Source of the DNA: Actinoalloteichus_B caeruleus
GTDB taxonomy: Bacteria; Actinomycetota; Actinomycetes; Mycobacteriales; Pseudonocardiaceae
NCBI RefSeq assembly: GCF_000718005.1
Contig: NZ_JODV01000002.1
DNA: 64,000 nt
Reading direction: 5' to 3' (one strand)
Part shown: positions 1-8,642 of the stretch, one piece after another
How positions within the stretch are numbered: the stretch's first letter is position 1
How the letters are laid out: each line of letters opens with the position of its first letter
The notes under the pieces: generated by a model
Database searches by the model: none
What the model was told of the DNA's origin: nothing
What the model saw: the letters and a program-made list of their open reading frames with translations, nothing else
Position numbers and translations under genes: made by a program

Positions 1-1
1 C

Positions 2-889
2 GACGCGACCGGCAGCCGACCGCTGGTGACCGAGGCGGTCCGAGGCGAGGGAGCGGTCCTCGTGGACGCCACCGGAGCCCGGGTGATGGCGGGCGTGCAC
101 CCGTTGGGTGACCTGGCCCCCCGGGACGTCGTGTCCCGGGCGATCGGCGCCCACCTGGCCGCCGCGCCCGGCGGCGTGGACGACCACGTCTTCCTCGACG
201 CCACCCACCTCGCCGGCGGCGCCTTCGCCCGCCGGTTCCCCACCGTCAGCGCCGCCTGCCGCCGCGCGGGCATCGACCCCGAGGTTGAGCCCATCCCGGT
301 CGCTCCGGCCGCGCACTTCTCCTGCGGCGGTGTCCTCGCCACGGTGCACGGGCGCACCAGCGTCCCCGGCCTCTACGCGGCGGGGGAGACCGCGAGGACC
401 GGACTGCACGGCGCGAACCGGCTGGCCTCCAACAGCCTGCTCGAAGGGCTGGTAACGGGACGACTCGCCGCCGAGGCGGTCGCCGGTGACCTCGACGCCG
501 GCCTGGTCGGCGGCCCCTGCGCCGTGGACCGGGCACCCCTGCCCGCCAGCGGCATCTGCGACCGGGACGTCGTGCAGCGGGTGATGACCCGGCACGCCGG
601 TCTCGGCCGGGACGCGGCGGGACTGGCCACGGCCCACGCCGAGCTCGAGGCCCGCTCGGTGTCCCGCCCGCTGTCCACCCGGCGGCTCGCCGAGGACGCC
701 GCCCTCACCCTGGTGGCGAGGACCCTGCTCGCCGCCGCCGCACACCGCACCGAGTCCCGGGGTTGCCACCAACGCCTGGACCACCCCGGACGCGAGGACG
801 AGGTCTGGAGGCGGTCCACGGCGTTCCGGCTCGACGTGTTCGGCGAGCCCATCGCCGTGGACGCACCCGCCCTCGGAGCCGCCGCGTGA
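2..889 (+). CDS. nadB: L-aspartate oxidase, C-terminal part (cut by window start)
   Basis: Flavoprotein that oxidises L-aspartate to iminoaspartate, the first step of de novo NAD synthesis; iminoaspartate then goes to NadA. Only the last ~295 residues are in the window; the reading frame is open from base 2. The fumarate reductase/aspartate oxidase signatures are clear: APAAHFSCGG with the active-site His, then GLYAAGETARTGLHGANRLASNS, the closing FAD-binding segment with its conserved Arg, followed by the helical C-terminal domain. nadC starts 67 bases downstream on the same strand, so the two are probably co-transcribed, as in other actinobacteria. The start lies outside the window. Confidence 0.93.
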   Translation, partial: DATGSRPLVTEAVRGEGAVLVDATGARVMAGVHPLGDLAPRDVVSRAIGAHLAAAPGGVDDHVFLDATHLAGGAFARRFPTVSAACRRAGIDPEVEPIPVAPAAHFSCGGVLATVHGRTSVPGLYAAGETARTGLHGANRLASNSLLEGLVTGRLAAEAVAGDLDAGLVGGPCAVDRAPLPASGICDRDVVQRVMTRHAGLGRDAAGLATAHAELEARSVSRPLSTRRLAEDAALTLVARTLLAAAAHRTESRGCHQRLDHPGREDEVWRRSTAFRLDVFGEPIAVDAPALGAAA

Positions 890-956
890 ACCGCCGCGCC
901 GCCACCGGCCCCCGCCCCGAGCCCCCCGGGGCCACCCGCACGAGGAAGGTGCGATC

Positions 957-1871
957 GTGAGCACTGCCCCAGCCGCCCCCGCCCTGTCCGACTCCGTGGC
1001 CACCGCCCTCACCACCGCCGGCCTGGACCCCTCGGAGATCGCGACGCTGATCGCCACCGCCCTGCGCGAGGACCTGCGGTACGGGCCGGACGCCACCACC
1101 GAGGCGACCGTCCCCGCCGACCAGTGGGCCGTGGCCGACATCGCGCCGAGATCGCCGGGGGTGCTCGCCGGGCTCCCCCTGGTCCGGGCCGTCTGCGACC
1201 TCCACCTCGGCCCCCGGGGGTACGAGGTGGTGGAGGCGCTCTCCGACGGTGACCGCGTCGTGGCCGGGCAGCCAGCGATGCGGCTACGCGGACCGGTGCG
1301 GGGGCTGCTCACCGTCGAACGGACCGCGCTCAACCTGCTCTGCCACCTCTCCGGCATCGCCACCGCCACCGCCGCCTGGGTGGACGCGGTGGCCGGCACG
1401 GGCTGCGTCATCCGGGACAGCCGCAAGACCCTGCCGGGGCTGCGTTCGGCGCAGAAGTACGCGGTGCGGTGCGGCGGGGGCTCGAACCACCGGATGGGAC
1501 TGGGGGACGCGGTCCTGATCAAGGACAACCACGTCGTGGCGGCGGGCTCGGTCACCCACGCGCTCGCCGCCGTGCGGGAACACGCCCCCGACCTCCCGTG
1601 CGAGGTCGAGGTGACCACGCTGGAGGAGCTGGACGCGGTGCTCGCCGCGCGCGCCGACGAGGTGTTGCTGGACAACTTCACCGTCGAGCAGTGCGCCGAG
1701 GCGGTGCGCCGCCGGGACGCCGCCGGAGCCAGCGGCACCCGGTTGGAGGCCTCCGGCGGGCTCACACTGGCGGTCGCCGCCTCCTACGCGGCCACCGGCG
1801 TCGACTACCTCGCGGTGGGGGCGCTCACCCACTCCGCTCCGGCGCTGGACCTGGGGCTGGACCTGGACTGA
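957..1871 (+). CDS. nadC: Nicotinate-nucleotide pyrophosphorylase (carboxylating)
   Basis: Quinolinate phosphoribosyltransferase: condenses quinolinate with PRPP, releasing CO2 and giving nicotinate mononucleotide. The 304 residues match the family length. The N-terminal open-faced sandwich is followed by the barrel with RDSRKTLPGLRSAQKYAV (about residues 151-168), the His-Arg-Met-Gly loop and IKDNH near residue 187, all substrate- or phosphate-binding signatures. The GTG start is chosen because a GAGGAAGG ribosome site lies 8 bases upstream (941-949); an overlapping reading frame in the gap is a shadow. It follows nadB on the same strand and converges with the membrane gene at 1923. Confidence 0.95.
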   Translation: MSTAPAAPALSDSVATALTTAGLDPSEIATLIATALREDLRYGPDATTEATVPADQWAVADIAPRSPGVLAGLPLVRAVCDLHLGPRGYEVVEALSDGDRVVAGQPAMRLRGPVRGLLTVERTALNLLCHLSGIATATAAWVDAVAGTGCVIRDSRKTLPGLRSAQKYAVRCGGGSNHRMGLGDAVLIKDNHVVAAGSVTHALAAVREHAPDLPCEVEVTTLEELDAVLAARADEVLLDNFTVEQCAEAVRRRDAAGASGTRLEASGGLTLAVAASYAATGVDYLAVGALTHSAPALDLGLDLD

Positions 1872-1922
1872 CCCCGTGCCCACCCGCCATCCGCTCGCCC
1901 GCGACCAGGTGGCCGTCGGTCC

Positions 1923-3356
1923 TCAACCGACGATGGCCAGTTGGGCGACGACCACCAGCACCAGCAGCAGCGGCCCCCGCGACAGTTCGCGGATCAGGTT
2001 CAGCGGCATCGGTCCGAGCCCGGTGTCGTAGAGCGTCAGGTCGTAGGACAGCGGGGGGCGGGTGGCGAGCCGGTAGGTGACCAGCACCGCGCCGAGCACC
2101 GACACCGCCGAACACCACCACGTCGAGGACGGCAGGGCGGGAGCCGTCAACAGCACCCACAGCAGCGCGCCCACACCCGGCACCACCAGATGGGCGAGCA
2201 GCAAGTGGCGATCGGTGCCGCCCAACGCCCTCCGCAGACCGGGCGAACGCGCCACCGTCCGCAGCCCCCCGGCGAGCCGGTCGGTGGCCAGCGCCGCGCC
2301 CAGTGCCTGGACCACCGCGACCGTCGCCTCGGGCAGCGCCACGCCCGCCACCGCGTAGGGCACGAGCAGCAGGACCGCCCACACCACACCCCGCGCCGGC
2401 CGACGCAGCAGGCGGAGGCAGTCGGCGCGGAGCGACACCGTCACCCGCGTCCCCCGCAGCCGCCGCGACCGAACCCGGCCCCGGCGTCGCATCGCCTTCT
2501 CGTCGAGAGCCGACGAGAGCACCGAGAGGTCCAGCCACCACACCGCCACGGACGCGGTGCCCGCGAGGTCGGCACCAGCGGTGAGGGTGGCCCGCCCCAC
2601 CCGGGCCAGCCGAACCCACGAGGCGAACGAGGCGGCCACCGCCACCACCCCCAAGACGACCACCCAGGCCGACGAGGGCGCGGGCAGGGTGACCATCCAC
2701 CCCGCCGGTGCGGCGAGGACCACCCCGCCCACCACGCAGGCGGCCAGCACCCCGTCCACGGCCCACCGCAGCCGACGCGGCCCGTCCGGAACCGATTGGC
2801 CCAGCACCGCGACCGCCACCGCCAGCGCACCACCGGCCACCCCGGCGGCACCGGCGAGCAGGACGTCCGGGCCGCGCAGGGACGCCAACGCGGCCAGCAC
2901 CACCCCGACGAGCCCGCCCAGCGCCGCGATCCCGGATGACAGGGCGACCATCGTCGGAGCCAGGAAGCCCCGGCGGCTCACCGGCGCGCCCAACAGCCAG
3001 AACCGCTTCGTCGCGCCGACGACCACAGGTCCGATGGTCAGCAGGGAACGGACCACCCCCGCCCAGGCGGCGACCGCGCCCACCAGCACCAACCAGCGCA
3101 GCGACGCCAGCTCCTCGGGCGCCGGCACCGCCGGCCCCCCTGCCACGGCGGAGACGAAGCTGACCAGGGCACCGGCCACCACCAGGGCGACCAGGACCGG
3201 CGAGGAGAGGTCCCCCACCCGGCCCATCGCCCCACGCCCACCCCGCTCCCGCCGCGCCGCGCGCAACCGGGCCCGCAGCGCACGCGCCGTGGGAGGTGGG
3301 GAACCCACCGCCGGGACCGTCGTGCCCGGCCCACCGGCGCGCCGGACCGCGGTCAC
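1923..3356 (-). CDS. Multi-spanning membrane protein, DUF6297-like, partner of the adjacent ABC ATPase
   Basis: A 477-residue protein with about ten to twelve hydrophobic segments separated by Arg-rich loops. No enzyme motif is visible. Its GTG start overlaps the stop of the upstream ATPase gene by four bases (GTGA), so the two are translationally coupled, which points to the permease half of an ABC system. Actinobacterial proteins of this layout are catalogued as DUF6297; I assign that by resemblance and gene context, not by alignment. Substrate unknown. The N-terminal ~55 residues are basic and probably cytoplasmic. Confidence 0.8.
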   Translation of the reverse strand: MTAVRRAGGPGTTVPAVGSPPPTARALRARLRAARRERGGRGAMGRVGDLSSPVLVALVVAGALVSFVSAVAGGPAVPAPEELASLRWLVLVGAVAAWAGVVRSLLTIGPVVVGATKRFWLLGAPVSRRGFLAPTMVALSSGIAALGGLVGVVLAALASLRGPDVLLAGAAGVAGGALAVAVAVLGQSVPDGPRRLRWAVDGVLAACVVGGVVLAAPAGWMVTLPAPSSAWVVVLGVVAVAASFASWVRLARVGRATLTAGADLAGTASVAVWWLDLSVLSSALDEKAMRRRGRVRSRRLRGTRVTVSLRADCLRLLRRPARGVVWAVLLLVPYAVAGVALPEATVAVVQALGAALATDRLAGGLRTVARSPGLRRALGGTDRHLLLAHLVVPGVGALLWVLLTAPALPSSTWWCSAVSVLGAVLVTYRLATRPPLSYDLTLYDTGLGPMPLNLIRELSRGPLLLVLVVVAQLAIVG

Positions 3357-4033
3357 GGAGCGACCGTGACGACGTCGTCCGCCACCGCGTCCACCAGGGC
3401 GGAGTGGTGGGACGCGAAGAGCACCGCCGTCCCGGCCGCCTTCTCCGCGAGGAGCCTCTCCCGCAACCAGTCGTGCCCACTCTCGTCCAGCCGCTGCTCG
3501 GGCTCGTCGAGGACCAGCGCGCGCCGTGGCCGGACGAGGCAGGAGGCCAGGGCCAGCCGCCGCGCCTGCCCGCTCGACAGCGTCGCGGGGAGGTTGTCCC
3601 GCACGGACCGCAGTCCACAGTCCACGACGGCGGCGTCGACCACCGCCGGGTCGTCGACCCCGTGTGCCCAGGCCACCACCAGCAGGTGCTCCACGACGGA
3701 GAGGTCAGGGAAGGAGGCCGCGTCGTCCAGGGCGGCGGCGACCGAGGCGCGGAAGGCGGGCGAGGTCTCGTCGAGCGGAGCCCCGTCGAACAGCACCTCT
3801 CCCGAGGTCGGCGCCTCCGCGCCCACGGCACAGCGCAACGCCGTCGACTTGCCCGCGCCGTTCGGTCCGACCACCGCCACCGCCCGACCCGCCTCGAGGG
3901 CGAGGTCGAGGCGGTCCAGGACGACGTGGTCACCGAAGCGCACCGTCAGCCCCCGGAACTCCAGCAACGCCGTCCCCCGGCGTTCCGGGAGGGTGGGGGC
4001 CGGCGACGACGAGGTCGACGGTGGACGGTGCAT
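3353..4033 (-). CDS. ABC transporter ATP-binding protein
   Basis: A single nucleotide-binding domain of 226 residues. Walker A GPNGAGKST is at residues 56-64, the signature is LSSGQ, Walker B ends LVLDEPEQ, and the switch His is in FASHHSALV. The ATG at 4033 is preferred; the open frame continues upstream without homology. The signature has Ser in place of the first Gly of LSGGQ, and the D-loop region has EQRLDESG, both minor variations. It overlaps the membrane gene at 3356 by four bases and presumably energises it. Direction of transport is not shown by the sequence; the absence of a binding protein favours export or membrane remodelling. Confidence 0.9.
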   Translation of the reverse strand: MHRPPSTSSSPAPTLPERRGTALLEFRGLTVRFGDHVVLDRLDLALEAGRAVAVVGPNGAGKSTALRCAVGAEAPTSGEVLFDGAPLDETSPAFRASVAAALDDAASFPDLSVVEHLLVVAWAHGVDDPAVVDAAVVDCGLRSVRDNLPATLSSGQARRLALASCLVRPRRALVLDEPEQRLDESGHDWLRERLLAEKAAGTAVLFASHHSALVDAVADDVVTVAP

Positions 4034-4274
4034 GCGAGGACCTGCTCTCGGAGGCGGTGGGCATCCCCCCGACAACGGCCGGGGCGTCGCCCCGGTTCCG
4101 CCCCGATCCCCGTCCTGGGCTGGCACCGTCCTGTCAGGACGAGCCGCCCGCCGAACGCCCCGAGGCCGTCCGAGCCACGAGCCCGGCCCGGGTGGGAGCG
4201 GCACGCGCCCGCTCCCGCGCCCAGGCCGGAGCCGGTGCCCAGCACGGCGACCCGCGCACTGGTCGTCGCGGTCG

Positions 4275-5081
4275 TCAGAGCCGCTGGTTGGCCAACACCG
4301 GCACCGAGTCCCGGGCAGCGGCGACCCGTGCCGAGTCGATGCCGGCGAGCACCACCTCGGGAGCGGAGCCCGCCGCGACCCGCACGGTGCCCAACGGGTC
4401 GACCACCATGCTGTGCCCCACCCCGGTGGGCGCCCGTCCCCCGGCCTGCTCGACGTCCGCGCCATCGGGAAGGGCCTGGCCGCAGGCCAGCACCCAGCTG
4501 GTCGAGTCGAGCGCGCGGGCCCGCACCAGGAGCTCCCACTGCCGCAGCTTGCCCGGCCCGGCGCCCCAGGACGCGGGCACCACCACCGCCTCCGCCCCCT
4601 CCGCCGCCAACCGGGTGAACAACGCGGGGAAGCGCAGGTCGTAGCAGGTGGCGAAACCCAACCGCATGCCCTCGACCTCGACGCTGACCAGCCGATCCCC
4701 CGAGGCCACGGTCGCCGACTCCTGGAAGCCGAACGCGTCGTACAGGTGGATCTTGTCGTAGTAGGTGTCCACCCCCCGCCCGGTGACCAGCAGGGTGTTG
4801 GTGACCCGGTCGTTCGGGGCCGGGGTGAACATGCCGGCGACCACGAGCAGCTCGTACTGGGCCGCGATCCGGCGGACCTCCGTCGCCCACGGCCCCTCCA
4901 GGCCCTCGGCGAGGGGGCGCAACGGGATCCCGAAGCACGCCATCGTCGCCTCCGGGAACACGACGACCTGGGCGCCGGCGGCGGCCGCCTCCGCCGCGCC
5001 GTGCCGGACCAGCTCCAGGTTGCTCGCGGGATCCGGTGTCGTGCTGAGCTGGCAGAGAGCCACCCGCAACGAGCCTGCCAT
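4275..5081 (-). CDS. Carbon-nitrogen hydrolase (nitrilase superfamily)
   Basis: A 268-residue amidase-type enzyme with the complete Glu-Lys-Cys triad: Glu44 in VVFPEATM, Lys110 in YYDKIHLYDAFG and Cys146 in GFATCYDLRFP. The pattern resembles the Nit/omega-amidase branch that hydrolyses deaminated glutathione or alpha-ketoacid amides, but substrate cannot be read from sequence. The ATG at 5081 is chosen because GCGAGG lies six bases upstream and the family starts with a short MRVALCQ-like strand; two in-frame ATGs at 5084 and 5102 are alternatives. It is on the same strand as the ABC pair but 240 bases upstream of it, so operon membership is uncertain. Confidence 0.92.
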   Translation of the reverse strand: MAGSLRVALCQLSTTPDPASNLELVRHGAAEAAAAGAQVVVFPEATMACFGIPLRPLAEGLEGPWATEVRRIAAQYELLVVAGMFTPAPNDRVTNTLLVTGRGVDTYYDKIHLYDAFGFQESATVASGDRLVSVEVEGMRLGFATCYDLRFPALFTRLAAEGAEAVVVPASWGAGPGKLRQWELLVRARALDSTSWVLACGQALPDGADVEQAGGRAPTGVGHSMVVDPLGTVRVAAGSAPEVVLAGIDSARVAAARDSVPVLANQRL

Positions 5082-5343
5082 CATCCACCTCGCCGTAGCC
5101 ATCGTCGTGATCGGACACTCCGATCCTGCCCCACCGCGCGTCCACCGCGCCGGTTGGACCGATCGGGCGGGCGAGGAAGGCCACGCCCGGGGGAACCGAA
5201 CGCCTCCGCCCGCGCCAGCCGGGGAACGCGGCGGACGGTCCGGCGGTCCGTCGGGTGTGCGGGCCGACCGGAGCGGAACCGCCGGTGGACCGCGCTCGCA
5301 CCCCGCCGGGCACTCCGCGTGCCGGTCGTGGGACGCCGGTTCC

Positions 5344-5349
5344 TAGAGT
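5344..5349 (+). promoter_or_regulatory. -10 box TAGAGT of leaderless solute-binding protein gene
   Basis: TAGAGT ends six bases before the GTG at 5356, which places the transcription start on or next to the start codon. No ribosome site precedes the gene. Confidence 0.6.
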
Positions 5350-5355
5350 TGGTGG

Positions 5356-6942
5356 GTGTTCGTCCGCCGCAGGCCCGTGGCCTTCCTCGCCCTGTCCGCC
5401 GTCGCGTTCTCCGCCGGGTGCACCACGCCGACCTCCGAGCGGACCGACGAGGTGCGGGCCGGCGACTCGATCGTGTTGGCCGAGGTCGCCGAACCGGCCA
5501 CCCTCCACCCGTTGCTGGGCTACGCCGAACAGGGCAAGGGCAAGTTCTACGACGGCCTGCTCACCCACGACGCGGAACGGGTCACGCGCCCCGCCCTGGC
5601 CCTGGAGGAACCCGAACCCTCCACGGACGGGACCACCTGGACGGTGCGCCTCCGCGAGGACGTCACCTTCCACGACGGTTCCCCCCTCGGCGCGGAGGAC
5701 GTCGTCGCGACCTACCGGGCCGCGATCGACCCGGCCAGCGGGTCCCTGGTGGCCGCCGGTCTCGACGTGGTCGAGTCGGTCACCGAGCTCGACGACCACA
5801 CCGTCCAGTTCGACCTGCGCCACCCCCACGCGTCCTTCCCCGACCTGTTGGTGCTGGGCATCGTCCCCAGCGAGGACGTGGCCGCCGGCCCCCTCGTCGA
5901 CTCACCCCTGAACACCCAACCCGTCGGGACAGGCCCCTACCGGCTCGTCGAGTGGATCCAGGGCGAGCGGATGGTGTGGGAGGCCAACGAGGACTACTGG
6001 GACGGCGCACCCGAGATCGACCAGGTGACCGTCGTCTTCGGCCTGGGGTTCGAGGAGAGGGTCCGGGGGATGGGGGACCGGGAGCTCGACGGGGCGGTGC
6101 TGCACCCGTGGGAGGCCAGGGACCTCCCGGAACAGACCGAGCTGGAGGTCGTCCACCACGACAGCGGGGAGTTCCGGGCCGTGACGCTGCCCTCCGGTCA
6201 CCCGGTCGCCGGGGACCCGGCCATCCGCCTCGCGTTGAACCTGGCCGTCGACCGCGCCGGCATGGTGGCCGACGTCCTCGGTGGGCACGGACAGCCGGCG
6301 CACACCCCGTTCCCGCCCACCCTCCCGGAGTTCGTCGACCCCGAGGCGTCCTTCGTCCTCGACGCCCCGCAGGCCCGCCGGATGCTGGAGAACGAGGGCT
6401 GGGACCTCGACGACGGCGAGGAGGTCCGCACCCGGGAGGGCACCCCCGCGCGCTTCACCCTGCTGCACCCGGACGACGACCCGCTGAGCGCCGAGCTCGC
6501 CGCCGCCTTCGCGGAGGGGGCGGCGAGCATCGGCGTGGAGGTGGGGGTCGAGGGGCTGCCCTGGGAGGACATCCTCCCCCGGGCCGGGAGGGACGCCGTG
6601 GTGGTCAGCCACGGGAACCCGCTGGACCCCGACCTCCAGGGCTACCCGTCGCTGCACTCCTCCTCGGTCGCCGAGGCCAACCTGGGCCGCTACGACAACC
6701 CCCAGGTCGACGCCTCGCTCGACGCCGCCCGCCTCGGCCTCGACCAGGCGGAGCGCACCGCCCACTACCGGGCCGCGCAACGGGCCTACGTGGCCGAGCC
6801 GGGGCTGGTGTACCTGGTCTTCCCCCGCCACAGCTACCTCCTGGGCCCGGGGTGGGCCGGGTACCAGCGGGTCACCGAGCCTCGCGGCCACGGGATGACC
6901 TGGGGGCCCTGGTGGAACCTGGAGGACTGGTCCCGGAACTGA
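5356..6942 (+). CDS. ABC transporter substrate-binding lipoprotein, family 5 (peptide/nickel type)
   Basis: A 528-residue extracytoplasmic binding protein of the SBP_bac_5 family (DppA/OppA type). A basic start and hydrophobic stretch end in the lipobox FSAGC with Cys22 as the lipidation site. The mature part shows the family's EPATLHPLLGYAEQGK N-terminal strand, YDGLLTHDAE, TWTVRLREDVTFHDG, TGPYRLVEW and the C-terminal RAAQRAYVAEPGLVYL. No permease or ATPase gene is adjacent, so it is an orphan binding protein that probably serves a transporter encoded elsewhere, or acts in signalling. The start fits a leaderless transcript (TAGAGT six bases upstream). Confidence 0.93.
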   Translation: MFVRRRPVAFLALSAVAFSAGCTTPTSERTDEVRAGDSIVLAEVAEPATLHPLLGYAEQGKGKFYDGLLTHDAERVTRPALALEEPEPSTDGTTWTVRLREDVTFHDGSPLGAEDVVATYRAAIDPASGSLVAAGLDVVESVTELDDHTVQFDLRHPHASFPDLLVLGIVPSEDVAAGPLVDSPLNTQPVGTGPYRLVEWIQGERMVWEANEDYWDGAPEIDQVTVVFGLGFEERVRGMGDRELDGAVLHPWEARDLPEQTELEVVHHDSGEFRAVTLPSGHPVAGDPAIRLALNLAVDRAGMVADVLGGHGQPAHTPFPPTLPEFVDPEASFVLDAPQARRMLENEGWDLDDGEEVRTREGTPARFTLLHPDDDPLSAELAAAFAEGAASIGVEVGVEGLPWEDILPRAGRDAVVVSHGNPLDPDLQGYPSLHSSSVAEANLGRYDNPQVDASLDAARLGLDQAERTAHYRAAQRAYVAEPGLVYLVFPRHSYLLGPGWAGYQRVTEPRGHGMTWGPWWNLEDWSRN

Positions 6943-7129
6943 GCGCCCCCGGGGGACGGGTGCGCGGTGGGCGGGAGGACGCACCGGTCCACGTGGACCC
7001 GCTGGCGCCCGGGCCCGGTGCGCGGGGCGGCAGGTGACGTTCCGCCGAGGGAGCCTTGGCTCCCGGTCCGCGCCTCACCTGATCAGGGGGCTCGGGGGTG
7101 AACGTCTTCCTCCCCGTGATCAACACACC

Positions 7130-7135
7130 TACCGT
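7130..7135 (+). promoter_or_regulatory. -10 box TACCGT of the RNase gene
   Basis: TACCGT at 7130-7135 would start transcription near 7142, just ahead of GAGGA and the GTG at 7154. No clear -35 box is seen. Confidence 0.4.
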
Positions 7136-7153
7136 GGTCGAACGAGGACGACG

Positions 7154-7804
7154 GTGAGCGCGCCCGACGGAGAACCACCCCAGCGGCTCGGAGGCAGGCA
7201 GGTGAGCGGCATGTGGAGCAAGGACCGCACCCGGGACCACGTCGTGGGCGATCCCGCCTCGAGAACTCGGCACCCCCTCGTCCGGGACCGCGGCGCGCCC
7301 CCCGGCCGGGAAGCGGGACCGTCACCCCGGCGGGGCCGGCGAGGCGGCGCCCGCACCCGACCGCCAGGGCCGATCACCGCCTTCCTCCTCGCCGCGTTGA
7401 CGGCGGCCGCCGCCTGCGCACCTCCCGCGCCGCTGGTCGAGGACACCCGCTCGACCAGCGGTACCCCGGCCGACCTCGTGGGACCGCCGCTGCCCGTCGA
7501 CGAGTTCCCGGACCAGGTGGGGCGGGCGTGCGGGACCTGGGCGGACCTGAGCTGGCCGGTCAACGACCAGGCGGTGGACCACCCGGCGGGCGGCGGACTC
7601 GTCATCCGGGGCGGGAACCAGTACCACAACTACGGGGAGGACCTGCCGCTCGACGGGTCCTACCGGGAGTACGACGTCAACCCGCGCCCGCCGGGTGAGC
7701 GCCGGGACGCCGAGCGGCTGGTCCGGGACCGCGACACCCACGAGGTCTGGTACACCGCCGACCACTACGAGTCCTTCCGGCTGATCTCCGGTGGTTGCGG
7801 ATGA
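7154..7804 (+). CDS. Secreted guanyl-specific ribonuclease (RNase Sa/barnase family)
   Basis: The last ~95 residues match Streptomyces RNase Sa: YREYDV with the catalytic base Glu172, Arg188, and TADHYESF with catalytic His204. Cys126 and Cys215 sit where RNase Sa has its single disulfide. Ahead of this is a hydrophobic segment ending AAAAC (Cys88), either a signal peptide or a weak lipobox, preceded by an unusually long Arg/Pro-rich N-terminus. The start is uncertain: GTG 7154 has GAGGA upstream; ATG 7211 and later codons are possible. The product should cut single-stranded RNA after G outside the cell. A barstar gene follows 121 bases downstream. Confidence 0.9.
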   Translation: MSAPDGEPPQRLGGRQVSGMWSKDRTRDHVVGDPASRTRHPLVRDRGAPPGREAGPSPRRGRRGGARTRPPGPITAFLLAALTAAAACAPPAPLVEDTRSTSGTPADLVGPPLPVDEFPDQVGRACGTWADLSWPVNDQAVDHPAGGGLVIRGGNQYHNYGEDLPLDGSYREYDVNPRPPGERRDAERLVRDRDTHEVWYTADHYESFRLISGGCG

Positions 7805-7925
7805 CGACGGCCGTGCCGACCCGGCCACGGCCCGCCCACCCGCTCCGCGGGTGGCAGGACGACGACCCCCCACCGCGCCGGCCGGGCCCACCCGGCCAGC
7901 CCCAGCGCCCGAGGACACCCCCACC

Positions 7926-8432
7926 ATGACCGAGCCACTGGACGCGCCCGTACTCCCCGGACACCGATGGGCGGAACTGGCCCTGGACGACGAGATCACG
8001 ACCGCGAGCCGGGGTGGCGAGGGCGGCGGAGCGAGTCCCGGTCGCTGGACCGTCGACGGTCGCCACTGCGCCACCAGGGCGCAGCTCTTCGACGAGTGGG
8101 CCAGGGCGCTGGGGTTCCCCGACTACTTCGGCCGCAACTGGGACGCCTTCGACGAGTGCCTGTCCGACCTCCTCACCGGTGGCGCCGGAATCGGCGTTCG
8201 GGAGGGGGACCCGGGGTCCCGTGAGGAGATCACCGTGCGGCACGCGGAGAACCTCCTGGTGGCCGAACCCGTCACCGAGCTGACGACCTTCATCCGGGTG
8301 TTGGACGCGGTGGCGGGGTCGACCGGACCGGAACCGGGCGGAGCCGGACTGCGCGTGCTCTTCCGGACCTCCACCGACGAGGCCGGGGACCTCCGCGACC
8401 GGCTGCGGACGGCGGCCCCCGGCCGGGCCTGA
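7926..8432 (+). CDS. Barstar-family ribonuclease inhibitor
   Basis: A 168-residue protein whose core matches barstar: an N-terminal strand, then TRAQLFDEWARALGFPDYFG and RNWDAFDECLSDL, the helix that plugs a barnase-type active site with its conserved acidic residues, and a C-terminal strand. It lacks a signal peptide and should stay in the cytoplasm, neutralising RNase before export or RNase that enters from neighbours. The ATG at 7926 is preferred over a GTG at 7791 because the upstream residues are Pro/Ala-rich and unlike the family. Its position right after the RNase gene supports a cognate pair. A strong hairpin follows at 8465. Confidence 0.92.
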   Translation: MTEPLDAPVLPGHRWAELALDDEITTASRGGEGGGASPGRWTVDGRHCATRAQLFDEWARALGFPDYFGRNWDAFDECLSDLLTGGAGIGVREGDPGSREEITVRHAENLLVAEPVTELTTFIRVLDAVAGSTGPEPGGAGLRVLFRTSTDEAGDLRDRLRTAAPGRA

Positions 8433-8464
8433 GAGAGGTGGCGCTCCGGGGGTGCCGGCTGGCG

Positions 8465-8484
8465 CGGGTGGGCGTTCCCACCCG
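8465..8484 (+). terminator. Hairpin after barstar gene
   Basis: CGGGTGGG and CCCACCCG form a perfect 8-bp stem with a CGTT loop, 33 bases after the barstar stop. There is no T-run, as is usual for high-GC actinobacterial terminators. Confidence 0.55.
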
Positions 8485-8602
8485 TGGGCCGAGGCGAAGC
8501 CGGAGCGGCGTCCCGGCGCCCAGCCGCCGCGCCGTTCCCGGGGTCTCGACCCTGGTCCCGAGGCCGGAGCCGCACCGCCTTCCCCCAAAAGTGTGACCCG
8601 GT

Positions 8603-8608
8603 TAGGCT
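8603..8608 (+). promoter_or_regulatory. -10 box TAGGCT of the aminotransferase gene
   Basis: TAGGCT lies 34 bases before the GTG at 8643, leaving room for a short leader carrying the GAGGGGGAA ribosome site. Confidence 0.4.
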
Positions 8609-8642
8609 GCGACGAGGTCTGTCACCGCACCGAGGGGGAAAA

